Of a stretch of 64,000 bases of DNA, positions 56,489 to 64,000 are shown piece after piece (position 1 is the stretch's first letter; each line of letters starts with the position of its first letter). Source of the stretch: Pseudomonas svalbardensis (GTDB lineage Bacteria; Pseudomonadota; Gammaproteobacteria; Pseudomonadales; Pseudomonadaceae). The notes under the pieces were generated by a model. That model made no database searches and had not been told where the DNA came from. It saw only the letters and a list, made by a program, of their open reading frames with translations. The stretch spans positions 5,568,001 to 5,632,000 of the forward strand of contig NZ_CP125619.1 in NCBI RefSeq assembly GCF_030053115.1. The letters run 5' to 3'. The position numbers and the translations under genes were made by a program.

Positions 56489-56875
56489 TTACTCAGCGGA
56501 TACAGCTTCACCACCGGCAGGACGATCAACCAACTCGACGTACGCCATAGGCGCGTTGTCGCCAGTGCGGAAACCGCACTTGAGGATGCGCAGGTAGCCA
56601 CCCTCACGGGTAGCGTAACGCTTGCCCAGGTCGTTGAAGAGCTTACCAACGATAGCTTTCGAACGAGTGCGGTCGAAAGCCAGACGGCGGTTAGCCAGGC
56701 TGTCTGTCTTGGCCAAAGTGATCAGCGGCTCAGCAACGCGACGCAGTTCTTTAGCTTTCGGCAGTGTAGTTTTGATCAGCTCGTGCTCGAACAGCGACAC
56801 TGCCATGTTTTGAAACATGGCCTTGCGGTGCGAGCTAGTGCGGCTCAGGTGACGACCACTTTTACGATGACGCAT
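56489..56875 (-). CDS. rplQ: 50S ribosomal protein L17
   Basis: A 128-residue protein beginning [20 protein letters not shown], the classical L17 start. It contains [10 protein letters not shown] near the C-terminus. Last gene of the alpha operon. Confidence 0.98.
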   Translation of the reverse strand: MRHRKSGRHLSRTSSHRKAMFQNMAVSLFEHELIKTTLPKAKELRRVAEPLITLAKTDSLANRRLAFDRTRSKAIVGKLFNDLGKRYATREGGYLRILKCGFRTGDNAPMAYVELVDRPAGGEAVSAE

Positions 56876-56917
56876 GGTTCATTCCTTACCAAACACAACG
56901 TTCGGTGATTACGACGA

Positions 56918-57919
56918 TCAGGCAGTCGCCTTGTCGTCCTTCTTAAGACTTGCAGGCGGCCAGTTGTCGAGGCGCATGCCGAGGGACAGACCGCGGGAGG
57001 CCAGAACGTCCTTGATTTCAGTCAAGGATTTCTTGCCAAGGTTCGGAGTCTTCAACAGCTCTACTTCGGTACGCTGAATCAGGTCACCGATGTAGTAGAT
57101 GTTTTCCGCCTTAAGGCAGTTAGCCGAACGTACAGTCAGTTCCAGATCGTCAACCGGGCGAAGCAGGATCGGATCGATCTCGTCTTCCTGCTCGACAACC
57201 ACTGGCTCACTGTCACCTTTGAGGTCGACGAACGCAGCCAACTGCTGTTGCAGAATGGTTGCAGCGCGGCGAATTGCCTCTTCAGGATCCAGAGTACCGT
57301 TGGTTTCCAGATCAATAACCAGCTTGTCCAGGTTAGTACGCTGTTCGACACGGGCGTTTTCCACCACGTATGCGATACGGCGAACCGGGCTGAACGAAGA
57401 GTCAAGCTGCAAGCGACCGATGCTGCGGCTTTCGTCTTCATCGCTCTGACGCGAGTCTGCCGGTTCATAACCACGACCACGAGCTACGGTGAGCTTCATG
57501 TTCAGGGCGCCGTTAGACGCCAGGTTAGCGATTACGTGATCGGGGTTAACGATCTCGACATCATGATCCAGCTGAATATCGGCAGCGGTAACCACCCCCG
57601 AACCCTTCTTCGACAAGGTCAGCGTAACTTCGTCACGGCCGTGCAGCTTGATAGCCAGACCTTTAAGGTTCAACAGGATTTCAATTACGTCTTCCTGTAC
57701 ACCTTCGATGGCGCTGTACTCATGGAGCACACCGTCAATCTCGGCCTCGACTACTGCGCAGCCGGGCATTGAGGACAACAGGATGCGGCGCAGCGCGTTG
57801 CCCAGGGTGTGGCCAAAACCACGCTCGAGAGGCTCGAGAGTGATCTTGGCGCGGGTTGGACTGACAACCTGCACATCAATATGGCGGGGTGTCAGGAACT
57901 CATTTACCGAAATCTGCAT
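56918..57919 (-). CDS. rpoA: DNA-directed RNA polymerase subunit alpha
   Basis: A 333-residue protein. The N-terminal assembly domain includes [23 protein letters not shown]; the alpha C-terminal domain (about 245-320; [40 protein letters not shown]) contacts UP elements and activators. 42 bp upstream of rplQ, normal operon order. Confidence 0.98.
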   Translation of the reverse strand: MQISVNEFLTPRHIDVQVVSPTRAKITLEPLERGFGHTLGNALRRILLSSMPGCAVVEAEIDGVLHEYSAIEGVQEDVIEILLNLKGLAIKLHGRDEVTLTLSKKGSGVVTAADIQLDHDVEIVNPDHVIANLASNGALNMKLTVARGRGYEPADSRQSDEDESRSIGRLQLDSSFSPVRRIAYVVENARVEQRTNLDKLVIDLETNGTLDPEEAIRRAATILQQQLAAFVDLKGDSEPVVVEQEDEIDPILLRPVDDLELTVRSANCLKAENIYYIGDLIQRTEVELLKTPNLGKKSLTEIKDVLASRGLSLGMRLDNWPPASLKKDDKATA

Positions 57920-57941
57920 GGATGCACCTATTTTCTAGCCC

Positions 57942-58562
57942 TTACTTGGAGTAGAGCTCGACAATCAGGCTTTCGTTGATGTCGGCGGACAGATCACTGC
58001 GAGCAGGAACGTTCTTGAAAACGCCCGACTTCTTCTCAGTGTCTACTTCTACCCATTCTACGCGGCCACGTTGGGCACACAGATCGAGAGCTTGGACAAT
58101 GCGAAGTTGGTTCTTTGCTTTCTCGCGAATCGCGACCACGTCACCAGCACGAACTTGGTACGACGGCACGTTTACGGTCTGACCGTTAACGCTTACGGAT
58201 TTGTGCGATACCAGCTGACGGGATTCGGCACGAGTAGAGCCAAAACCCATACGGTATACAACGTTGTCCAGACGGCATTCGAGCAGTTGCAACAGGTTTT
58301 CGCCAGTTGCGCCTTTCTTGCCAGCAGCTTCTTTGTAGTAGCCGCTGAATTGACGCTCGAGAACGCCGTAGATACGACGAACCTTCTGCTTTTCACGCAG
58401 TTGGGTGCCGTAATCGGACTGGCGACCGCGGCGTTGGCCGTGGATACCAGGTGCTGCTTCAATGTTGCACTTCGATTCGATCGCGCGCACGCCGCTCTTC
58501 AAGAAGAGATCGGTGCCTTCGCGACGAGCGAGTTTGCATTTTGGACCAATGTAACGAGCCAT
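57942..58562 (-). CDS. rpsD: 30S ribosomal protein S4
   Basis: A 206-residue protein beginning [22 protein letters not shown]4 domain around residues 96-156 ([31 protein letters not shown]). In many bacteria S4 autoregulates the alpha operon. Confidence 0.98.
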   Translation of the reverse strand: MARYIGPKCKLARREGTDLFLKSGVRAIESKCNIEAAPGIHGQRRGRQSDYGTQLREKQKVRRIYGVLERQFSGYYKEAAGKKGATGENLLQLLECRLDNVVYRMGFGSTRAESRQLVSHKSVSVNGQTVNVPSYQVRAGDVVAIREKAKNQLRIVQALDLCAQRGRVEWVEVDTEKKSGVFKNVPARSDLSADINESLIVELYSK

Positions 58563-58580
58563 TCTTTACAATCTCCTGGA

Positions 58581-58970
58581 TTACACGCGGCGCTTCTTCG
58601 GCGGACGGCACCCGTTGTGCGGGATTGGCGTCACGTCGGTGATGCTGGCGATCTTGTAGCCACAGCCGTTCAAAGCGCGGACTGCAGATTCACGACCTGG
58701 ACCTGGACCTTTGACGTTAACGTCGAGGTTTTTCAGGCCGTATTCCAGCGCAGCTTGACCAGCACGTTCAGCAGCTACTTGAGCAGCAAACGGCGTGGAC
58801 TTGCGGGAACCGCGGAAACCCGAACCACCGGAGGTAGCCCAGGAAAGAGCGTTGCCTTGACGGTCGGTGATGGTCACGATTGTGTTGTTAAAAGATGCAT
58901 GGATGTGGGCGATGCCATCAACCACTGTCTTTTTAACTTTTTTACGAGGACGAGCAGCAGGTTTAGCCAT
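58581..58970 (-). CDS. rpsK: 30S ribosomal protein S11
   Basis: A 129-residue protein with the motifs [26 protein letters not shown] and C-terminal [16 protein letters not shown]. Confidence 0.98.
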   Translation of the reverse strand: MAKPAARPRKKVKKTVVDGIAHIHASFNNTIVTITDRQGNALSWATSGGSGFRGSRKSTPFAAQVAAERAGQAALEYGLKNLDVNVKGPGPGRESAVRALNGCGYKIASITDVTPIPHNGCRPPKKRRV

Positions 58971-59000
58971 GATTAATTTCCTGTCGATTCGCTGGGGCGA

Positions 59001-59357
59001 TTACTTGCGGATCGGCTTACGCGGACCTTTACGGGTACGCGCGTTAGTCTTGGTACGCTGACCGCGCACTGGAAGACCACGACGATGACGCAGACCGCGA
59101 TAGCAACCGAGGTCCATCAAACGCTTGATTTTCATGTTGATTTCGCGACGCAGGTCACCTTCAGTGGTGAACTTCGCCACTTCGCCACGCAGCTGTTCAA
59201 TCTGCTCGTCGCTCAGATCTTTGATCTTTGCGGCTGGGTTTACCCCAGTCACTGCACAGATCTTCTGTGCAGTAGTGCGACCAACACCATAGATGTAGGT
59301 CAGCGAGATAACAGTATGCTTGTTATCTGGAATGTTAACGCCTGCAATACGGGCCAT
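59001..59357 (-). CDS. rpsM: 30S ribosomal protein S13
   Basis: A 118-residue protein, [30 protein letters not shown], with C-terminal [22 protein letters not shown], typical S13. The 130 bp to rpmJ separate the alpha and spc-type groups; a CCGGCAGC/GCTGCCGG hairpin at about 59450-59467 lies there. Confidence 0.98.
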   Translation of the reverse strand: MARIAGVNIPDNKHTVISLTYIYGVGRTTAQKICAVTGVNPAAKIKDLSDEQIEQLRGEVAKFTTEGDLRREINMKIKRLMDLGCYRGLRHRRGLPVRGQRTKTNARTRKGPRKPIRK

Positions 59358-59487
59358 TCAGTGGGACTCCAATTGACAGCTACCTACGCCCCGGAAGCCA
59401 AGAAATAGGGCGCGAGATAATATCGCTGTAATAACAAATAATCAACCCGGCAGCGCACTAGCTGCCGGGCTTGAAGCACAATCACAC

Positions 59488-59604
59488 TCAGCCTTGGCGC
59501 TGTTTGTGACGCGGTTCCGCGCTGCAAATTACTCGAACAACACCTTCGCGGCGAATAATTTTGCAGTTACGGCACAGCTTTTTCACCGATGCACGAACTT
59601 TCAT
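59488..59604 (-). CDS. rpmJ: 50S ribosomal protein L36
   Basis: A 38-residue protein, [20 protein letters not shown]..., with the four zinc ligands (Cys11, Cys14, Cys27, His33). The gene sits between secY and rpsM as expected. Confidence 0.96.
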
Positions 59605-59631
59605 CACCAACTCCTCGAACCTTATGGGTAC

Positions 59632-60960
59632 TCAGCGCAACATGCCGCTGCCGTAACCCTTCAGGTTGGCTTTCTTCATCAGGGATTCGTACTGGTGCGA
59701 AACGAGGTGCGATTGTACTTGAGACATGAAGTCCATCACAACCACGACCACGATCAGCAACGAGGTCCCGCCAAGGTAGAACGGAACGTTTGCTGCAACC
59801 ACCAGGAACTGGGGCAACAGGCACACGGCCGTCATATATAGAGCACCGAACAGGGTCAAACGAGTCAGAACGCCATCAATGTAGCGCGCAGACTGCTCAC
59901 CTGGACGGATGCCCGGAATAAAGGCACCGGACTTCTTCAGGTTTTCCGCTACGTCTTTCGGATTGAACATCAACGCCGTATAGAAGAAGCAGAAGAAAAT
60001 AATCCCTGCACTAAACAGCAGAATATTCAACGGCTGACCAGGAGCGATCGACTGCGAGATGTCCTGCAGCCAGCCCATACCTTCAGACTGACCAAACCAG
60101 GTACCCAACGAAGCCGGGAACAGCAAAATGCTGCTCGCGAAAATGGCTGGTATAACACCGGCCATGTTCACCTTCAACGGCAAGTGGCTAGTCTGCGCAG
60201 CAAAGACCTTACGACCCTGCTGACGCTTGGCGTAATGAACAGCAATACGACGCTGACCACGCTCAATGAACACCACGAAACCGATAATCGCTACTGCCAG
60301 CAAACCGATGGCAACCAAGGCAAAAATGTTGATATCACCCTGACGCGCAGACTCGAAAGACTGCCCGATCGCTCTCGGAAGACCGGCGACGATACCTGCG
60401 AAAATCAACATCGAGATACCGTTGCCAACACCACGCTCAGTAATCTGCTCACCCAGCCACATCATGAACATCGCACCAGCCACAAACGTGGATACCGCGA
60501 CGAAATGGAAGCCAAAGTCACCAGTGAACGCAACGCCCTGCCCTGCCAGACCAATGGACATGCCAATTGCCTGAACGAGAGCGAGGACGACAGTGCCGTA
60601 GCGGGTGTACTGAGCGATCTTGCGACGCCCAGCTTCACCTTCCTTCTTCAACTGTTCCAGCTGCGGGCTGACGGCGGTCATCAGCTGCATGATGATCGAT
60701 GCCGAAATGTACGGCATGATTCCCAGTGCAAAGATACTCATCCGCTCCAGCGCGCCGCCGGAAAACATGTTGAACAAGCTAAGAATGGTCCCCTCATTCT
60801 GTCGAAACAGGTCCGCGAGTCGGTCCGGGTTGATACCTGGAACCGGGATGTGTGCGCCTATTCGGTAGACGATAATCGCCAGGAACAGAAAACGCAGACG
60901 AGCCCAGAGTTCAGACATACCGCCTTTGCCGAGCGCAGAGAGAGCACCTTGCTTAGCCAT
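59632..60960 (-). CDS. secY: Protein translocase subunit SecY
   Basis: A 442-residue channel-forming subunit with 10 membrane helices; [16 protein letters not shown] and the plug/lateral-gate region [22 protein letters not shown] are visible. It forms SecYEG with SecE and SecG. The start abuts the rplO stop. Confidence 0.97.
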   Translation of the reverse strand: MAKQGALSALGKGGMSELWARLRFLFLAIIVYRIGAHIPVPGINPDRLADLFRQNEGTILSLFNMFSGGALERMSIFALGIMPYISASIIMQLMTAVSPQLEQLKKEGEAGRRKIAQYTRYGTVVLALVQAIGMSIGLAGQGVAFTGDFGFHFVAVSTFVAGAMFMMWLGEQITERGVGNGISMLIFAGIVAGLPRAIGQSFESARQGDINIFALVAIGLLAVAIIGFVVFIERGQRRIAVHYAKRQQGRKVFAAQTSHLPLKVNMAGVIPAIFASSILLFPASLGTWFGQSEGMGWLQDISQSIAPGQPLNILLFSAGIIFFCFFYTALMFNPKDVAENLKKSGAFIPGIRPGEQSARYIDGVLTRLTLFGALYMTAVCLLPQFLVVAANVPFYLGGTSLLIVVVVVMDFMSQVQSHLVSHQYESLMKKANLKGYGSGMLR

Positions 60961-61398
60961 TTATTCCTCGAACTTGCCGCCAGCTGCTTCGATAGCCGCA
61001 CGCGCACCTTTGGTGGCGCCGATTCCCTTTCCGATGGTGACAGCGCGAGTAACTTCGCCGGACAGCATGATTTTCACACGCTGTACGTTGACGTTGATCA
61101 CGTTGGCATCTTTCAGGGACTGCACGGTGACGATGTCGCCTTCCACTTTAGCCAGCTCGGACAAACGCACTTCTGCGCGATCCATGGCTTTCAGGGAAAC
61201 GAAACCGAACTTCGGCAGGCGACGATGCAGCGGCTGTTGACCGCCTTCAAAGCCTGGAGCAATGGTGCCACCGGAGCGGGAGGACTGACCTTTGTGGCCA
61301 CGGCCACCGGTCTTGCCCAAACCACTACCGATACCACGGCCCGGACGATGCTTTTCGCGACGGGAACCCGGCGCTGGACTCAGATCATTGAGTTTCAT
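60961..61398 (-). CDS. rplO: 50S ribosomal protein L15
   Basis: A 145-residue protein starting [38 protein letters not shown]. Directly adjacent to secY. Confidence 0.98.
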   Translation of the reverse strand: MKLNDLSPAPGSRREKHRPGRGIGSGLGKTGGRGHKGQSSRSGGTIAPGFEGGQQPLHRRLPKFGFVSLKAMDRAEVRLSELAKVEGDIVTVQSLKDANVINVNVQRVKIMLSGEVTRAVTIGKGIGATKGARAAIEAAGGKFEE

Positions 61399-61401
61399 CG
61401 A

Positions 61402-61578
61402 TTAACCCTCGACACGCAGCATGTAGTAAGCCTTGTTGATCATCCCGCGATTCTCGGGAGTATCAAGTACTTCTACAGTGTGACCGATGCGACGCAGACC
61501 CAGACCCTTAACGCACAGTTTGTGGTTAGGGATGCGGCCGGTCATGCTTTTGATCAGCGTAACTTTAACGGTAGCCAT
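61402..61578 (-). CDS. rpmD: 50S ribosomal protein L30
   Basis: A 58-residue protein, [15 protein letters not shown]... ending YYMLRVEG. Separated from rplO by 3 bp and from rpsE by 2 bp. Confidence 0.96.
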   Translation of the reverse strand: MATVKVTLIKSMTGRIPNHKLCVKGLGLRRIGHTVEVLDTPENRGMINKAYYMLRVEG

Positions 61579-61580
61579 GA

Positions 61581-62081
61581 TCAGAAGATCTCCTTGACGC
61601 TTTTTCCACGCTTGGCGGCAATGGATTCAGGAGACTGCATAGCTTTCAAACCTTTGAAAGTGGCGTGAACCACGTTTACCGGGTTAGTCGAGCCGTAGCA
61701 CTTGGCCAGAACGTTCTGAACACCAGCAACTTCGAGGACAGCACGCATAGCGCCGCCAGCGATGATACCGGTACCTTCAGAAGCAGGCTGCATGTACACC
61801 TTCGAAGCGCCGTGAGCGGACTTCATCGCGTACTGCAGAGTGGTGCCGTTCAGGTCAACTTGGATCATGTTGCGGCGAGCAGCTTCCATTGCCTTCTGGA
61901 TCGCAGCAGGCACTTCACGCGACTTGCCACGGCCGAAGCCAACACGCCCTTTACCATCACCAACCACGGTCAACGCGGTGAAAGTGAAGATACGGCCGCC
62001 TTTAACGGTTTTGGCTACGCGGTTAACTTGAACCAGCTTCTCGATGTAGCCTTCGTCGCGCTTTTGGTCGTTATTTGACAT
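61581..62081 (-). CDS. rpsE: 30S ribosomal protein S5
   Basis: A 166-residue protein with the N-terminal S5 dsRNA-binding segment ([43 protein letters not shown]). Mutations here alter ribosomal fidelity in other bacteria. Confidence 0.98.
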   Translation of the reverse strand: MSNNDQKRDEGYIEKLVQVNRVAKTVKGGRIFTFTALTVVGDGKGRVGFGRGKSREVPAAIQKAMEAARRNMIQVDLNGTTLQYAMKSAHGASKVYMQPASEGTGIIAGGAMRAVLEVAGVQNVLAKCYGSTNPVNVVHATFKGLKAMQSPESIAAKRGKSVKEIF

Positions 62082-62084
62082 AAC

Positions 62085-62435
62085 TTAGAACTCCAGCCCA
62101 GCTTCACGAGCAGCATCAGCCAGCGCCTTGACGCGGCCGTGATACTTGAAGCCAGAGCGGTCGAAAGCCACCTGCGAGACGCCAGCGGCTTTAGCACGCG
62201 TAGCGACCAGCTGGCCAACCTTAGTGGCCGCGTCGATGTTGCCAGTGGCGCCATCACGCAGTTCTTTATCCAAAGTCGAGGCACTTGCCAGGACTTTGTT
62301 GCCGTCGGCCGAAATGACCTGGGCGTAGATGTGCTGCGACGAGCGGAACACGCAGAGACGCACGACTTCGAGTTCGTGCATTTTCAGGCGTGCTTTGCGA
62401 GCGCGACGCAGTCGAGTAACTTTTTTGTCGGTCAT
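62085..62435 (-). CDS. rplR: 50S ribosomal protein L18
   Basis: A 116-residue 5S rRNA-binding protein, [21 protein letters not shown], ending [21 protein letters not shown]. Confidence 0.98.
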   Translation of the reverse strand: MTDKKVTRLRRARKARLKMHELEVVRLCVFRSSQHIYAQVISADGNKVLASASTLDKELRDGATGNIDAATKVGQLVATRAKAAGVSQVAFDRSGFKYHGRVKALADAAREAGLEF

Positions 62436-62445
62436 TTGCTATGCC

Positions 62446-62979
62446 CTACTTCTTCTTGGCTTCTTTACGACGGACGACTTCGTCCGCGTAGCGCACACCT
62501 TTGCCTTTGTACGGCTCTGGTGGACGGAAGTCGCGGATCTCGGCGGCCACTTGACCTACCAGCTGCTTATCGATGCCCTTGATCAGGATATCGGTCTGGC
62601 TAGGAGTCTCAGCGGTGATGCCTTCCGGCAGTTCATAATCCACTGGGTGCGAGAAGCCAAGAGCCAGGTTCAGCACTGTGCCTTTTGCTTGCGCTTTGTA
62701 ACCAACACCGACCAGCTGGAGCTTGCGCTCGAAGCCTTGGCTTACGCCTTGGACCATGTTGTTTACCAACGCACGAGTGGTACCAGCCATTGCGCGAGTT
62801 TGTTGATCGCCATTGCGAGCAGCGAAACGCAGCTCACCAGCTTCTTCAACGATCTCAACGGACGAATGGATGTTCAGTTCGAGAGTGCCCTTGGCACCCT
62901 TCACCGAAAGCTGTTGACCTGCGAATTTGACTTCGACACCGGCTGGCAGCTTAACGGGGTTCTTAGCGACGCGTGACAT
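62446..62979 (-). CDS. rplF: 50S ribosomal protein L6
   Basis: A 177-residue protein, [21 protein letters not shown], with C-terminal [25 protein letters not shown]. Confidence 0.98.
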   Translation of the reverse strand: MSRVAKNPVKLPAGVEVKFAGQQLSVKGAKGTLELNIHSSVEIVEEAGELRFAARNGDQQTRAMAGTTRALVNNMVQGVSQGFERKLQLVGVGYKAQAKGTVLNLALGFSHPVDYELPEGITAETPSQTDILIKGIDKQLVGQVAAEIRDFRPPEPYKGKGVRYADEVVRRKEAKKK

Positions 62980-62991
62980 GCTTATCCCCCC

Positions 62992-63384
62992 TTAGAACAC
63001 AGTGCAAAGAACTTCGCCGCCGACACCGGCAGCGCGCGCAGCACGATCCGTCATCACACCTTTGTTGGTGGAGACGATAGACACACCGAGACCGCCACGA
63101 ACTTTTGGCAGATCATCGACGGACTTGTACTGACGCAGGCCTGGACGGCTAACGCGCTTCACTTCTTCGATGACCGGACGGCCTTCGAAGTACTTCAGCT
63201 CGATGGACAGCAGTGGTTTGATTTCGCTGCTGATCTGATAACCCGCAATGTAACCTTCGTCCTTCAGGACTTTGGCAACAGCTACCTTCAAAGTAGAAGA
63301 TGGCATGCTTACGACGGACTTTTCAGCCATCTGGGCATTACGGATTCGAGTTAGCATGTCCGCTAACGGGTCCTGCATACTCAT
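62992..63384 (-). CDS. rpsH: 30S ribosomal protein S8
   Basis: A 130-residue protein, [22 protein letters not shown], ending [10 protein letters not shown]8 represses the spc operon in E. coli by binding its mRNA. It follows rpsN after an unusually long 209-bp gap. Confidence 0.98.
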   Translation of the reverse strand: MSMQDPLADMLTRIRNAQMAEKSVVSMPSSTLKVAVAKVLKDEGYIAGYQISSEIKPLLSIELKYFEGRPVIEEVKRVSRPGLRQYKSVDDLPKVRGGLGVSIVSTNKGVMTDRAARAAGVGGEVLCTVF

Positions 63385-63503
63385 GGGCTAGACGCTCCTA
63401 ATACAAAAAAATTAGCCTTGCGGCTACTACTTGTCGCCGAGCTCATCCATGCGGAAAAAGCACGGGCTCAGGCGAGCCGGGTATTCTAGACACACCCCAC
63501 AAA

Positions 63504-63533
63504 TGAATCAAGCCCCAAAAGGGGCTTGATTCA
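63504..63533. repeat. Perfect 13-bp hairpin between rpsN and rpsH
   Basis: TGAATCAAGCCCC (63504-63516), AAAA loop, GGGGCTTGATTCA (63521-63533). In the direction of transcription (leftward) it is followed by a mixed sequence with no T-tract, so it is not a standard terminator. It may be a processing or regulatory structure within the spc mRNA. Confidence 0.85.
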
Positions 63534-63593
63534 AGTTCAAGGTCACCGGCGGTCAGGATCTTGCGACCCCGAACACCGAGACTTTGATAGTGC

Positions 63594-63899
63594 TTACCAG
63601 CTGGCTTTAACCAGACCAGGTACGTCACCACGCATTGCAGCTTCACGCAGTTTGTTACGGCCAAGGCCGAACTTGCGGTAAACGCCGTGTGGACGACCGG
63701 TCAGGCGGCAGCGGTTACGCATGCGCGAGGCGCTTGCGTCACGTGGCTGCTTCTGCAGAGCTACTGTAGCTTCCCAACGTGCTTCTGGACTTGCGTTCAG
63801 ATCAACGATGATAGCTTTCAGTGCTGCACGCTTTTTGGCGTACTTGGCAACCGTGAGCTGACGCTTCAGCTCGCGGTTTTTCATGCTCATCTTGGCCAT
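63594..63899 (-). CDS. rpsN: 30S ribosomal protein S14
   Basis: A 101-residue protein starting [21 protein letters not shown] at 63897-63899 and ending [11 protein letters not shown]. It lacks the CxxC zinc pairs, so it is the zinc-independent long form. Confidence 0.97.
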   Translation of the reverse strand: MAKMSMKNRELKRQLTVAKYAKKRAALKAIIVDLNASPEARWEATVALQKQPRDASASRMRNRCRLTGRPHGVYRKFGLGRNKLREAAMRGDVPGLVKASW

Positions 63900-63912
63900 T
63901 TTCCTACTCCAA

Positions 63913-64000
63913 TCAGTTGCGGAACGGGAATTTGAAAGCACGCAACAGGGCGCGACCTTCATCATCGTTCTTGGCAGTGGTGGTCAGGGTAATGTCCAGA
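63913..64000 (-). CDS. rplE: 50S ribosomal protein L5, partial (C-terminus only)
   Basis: The last 28 residues end [17 protein letters not shown], the typical C-terminus of L5; the rest is beyond the right edge. It precedes rpsN by 13 bp. Confidence 0.95.
   Translation of the reverse strand, partial: LDITLTTTAKNDDEGRALLRAFKFPFRN

Noticed and set aside
60184..61668. Long plus-strand open frame opposite secY-rplO-rpmD
   Set aside because: It is antisense to conserved ribosomal genes and has no recognisable domain; a composition artefact.

Overview
The window is a piece of a Pseudomonas chromosome, most likely from the P. fluorescens complex. The evidence is gene content and order (riboflavin/nrdR genes, a zinc-responsive ABC operon followed by an OprG-type porin, then ssb-MFS-uvrA-ferritin-katA joined to the rplQ-rpoA-rpsD-rpsK-rpsM-rpmJ-secY ribosomal cluster), high GC, and several copies of Pseudomonas-type REP palindromes. 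No rRNA, intact tRNA, CRISPR array or intact prophage was seen.

Layout. 1-2 kb: riboflavin genes and nrdR on the minus strand. 2-8.7 kb: a lipoprotein, a methyltransferase, a CnoX-type thioredoxin, then a four-gene zinc-type operon (His-rich periplasmic protein, ABC ATPase, MacB-like permease, DUF3299 protein) and an OmpW/OprG porin whose terminator is split by a 194-bp IS4-like MITE. 8.9-17.6 kb: two sugar-nucleotide epimerase-like genes, the giant helicase Lhr and a large MscS-type channel. 18-22 kb: a translationally coupled DUF72-EEP nuclease-ClsB-YbhN operon. 22-25.8 kb: a hydrolase, a DUF3182 protein and a divergent GlxA-type regulator/isochorismatase-like hydrolase pair. 25.8-32.1 kb: a PspA-type envelope-stress operon resembling E. 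coli yjfIJKLMC, with a rhomboid protease and a potassium channel added, behind a promoter bracketed by two identical palindromes. 32.2-34.4 kb: an OsmC-YcaO fusion protein.

34.4-49.1 kb is an accessory island bordered by a transposase remnant on the left and a broken helicase fragment on the right. It is rich in pyridoxal phosphate (PLP) proteins: a serine hydroxymethyltransferase, a class III aminotransferase, a YggS-type PLP-binding protein, a SerC-like transaminase, a MocR regulator and a second SHMT-like protein whose PLP-binding lysine is replaced by alanine. With these come a BenE-like permease, an MFS transporter, an AurF-type diiron N-oxygenase coupled to a flavin/[2Fe-2S] reductase, a class I glutamine amidotransferase, an ABM-domain protein and an uncatalogued 58-residue ORF. 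There is no NRPS or PKS. My best inference is a small-molecule biosynthetic cluster that makes an N-oxygenated, amino-acid-derived antimetabolite, possibly aimed at PLP enzymes; this is the most interesting part of the window.

49.1-64 kb returns to core genome: ssb, MFS transporter, uvrA, a heme-less bacterioferritin-type ferritin, catalase and the alpha and spc ribosomal operons down to the 3' end of rplE.
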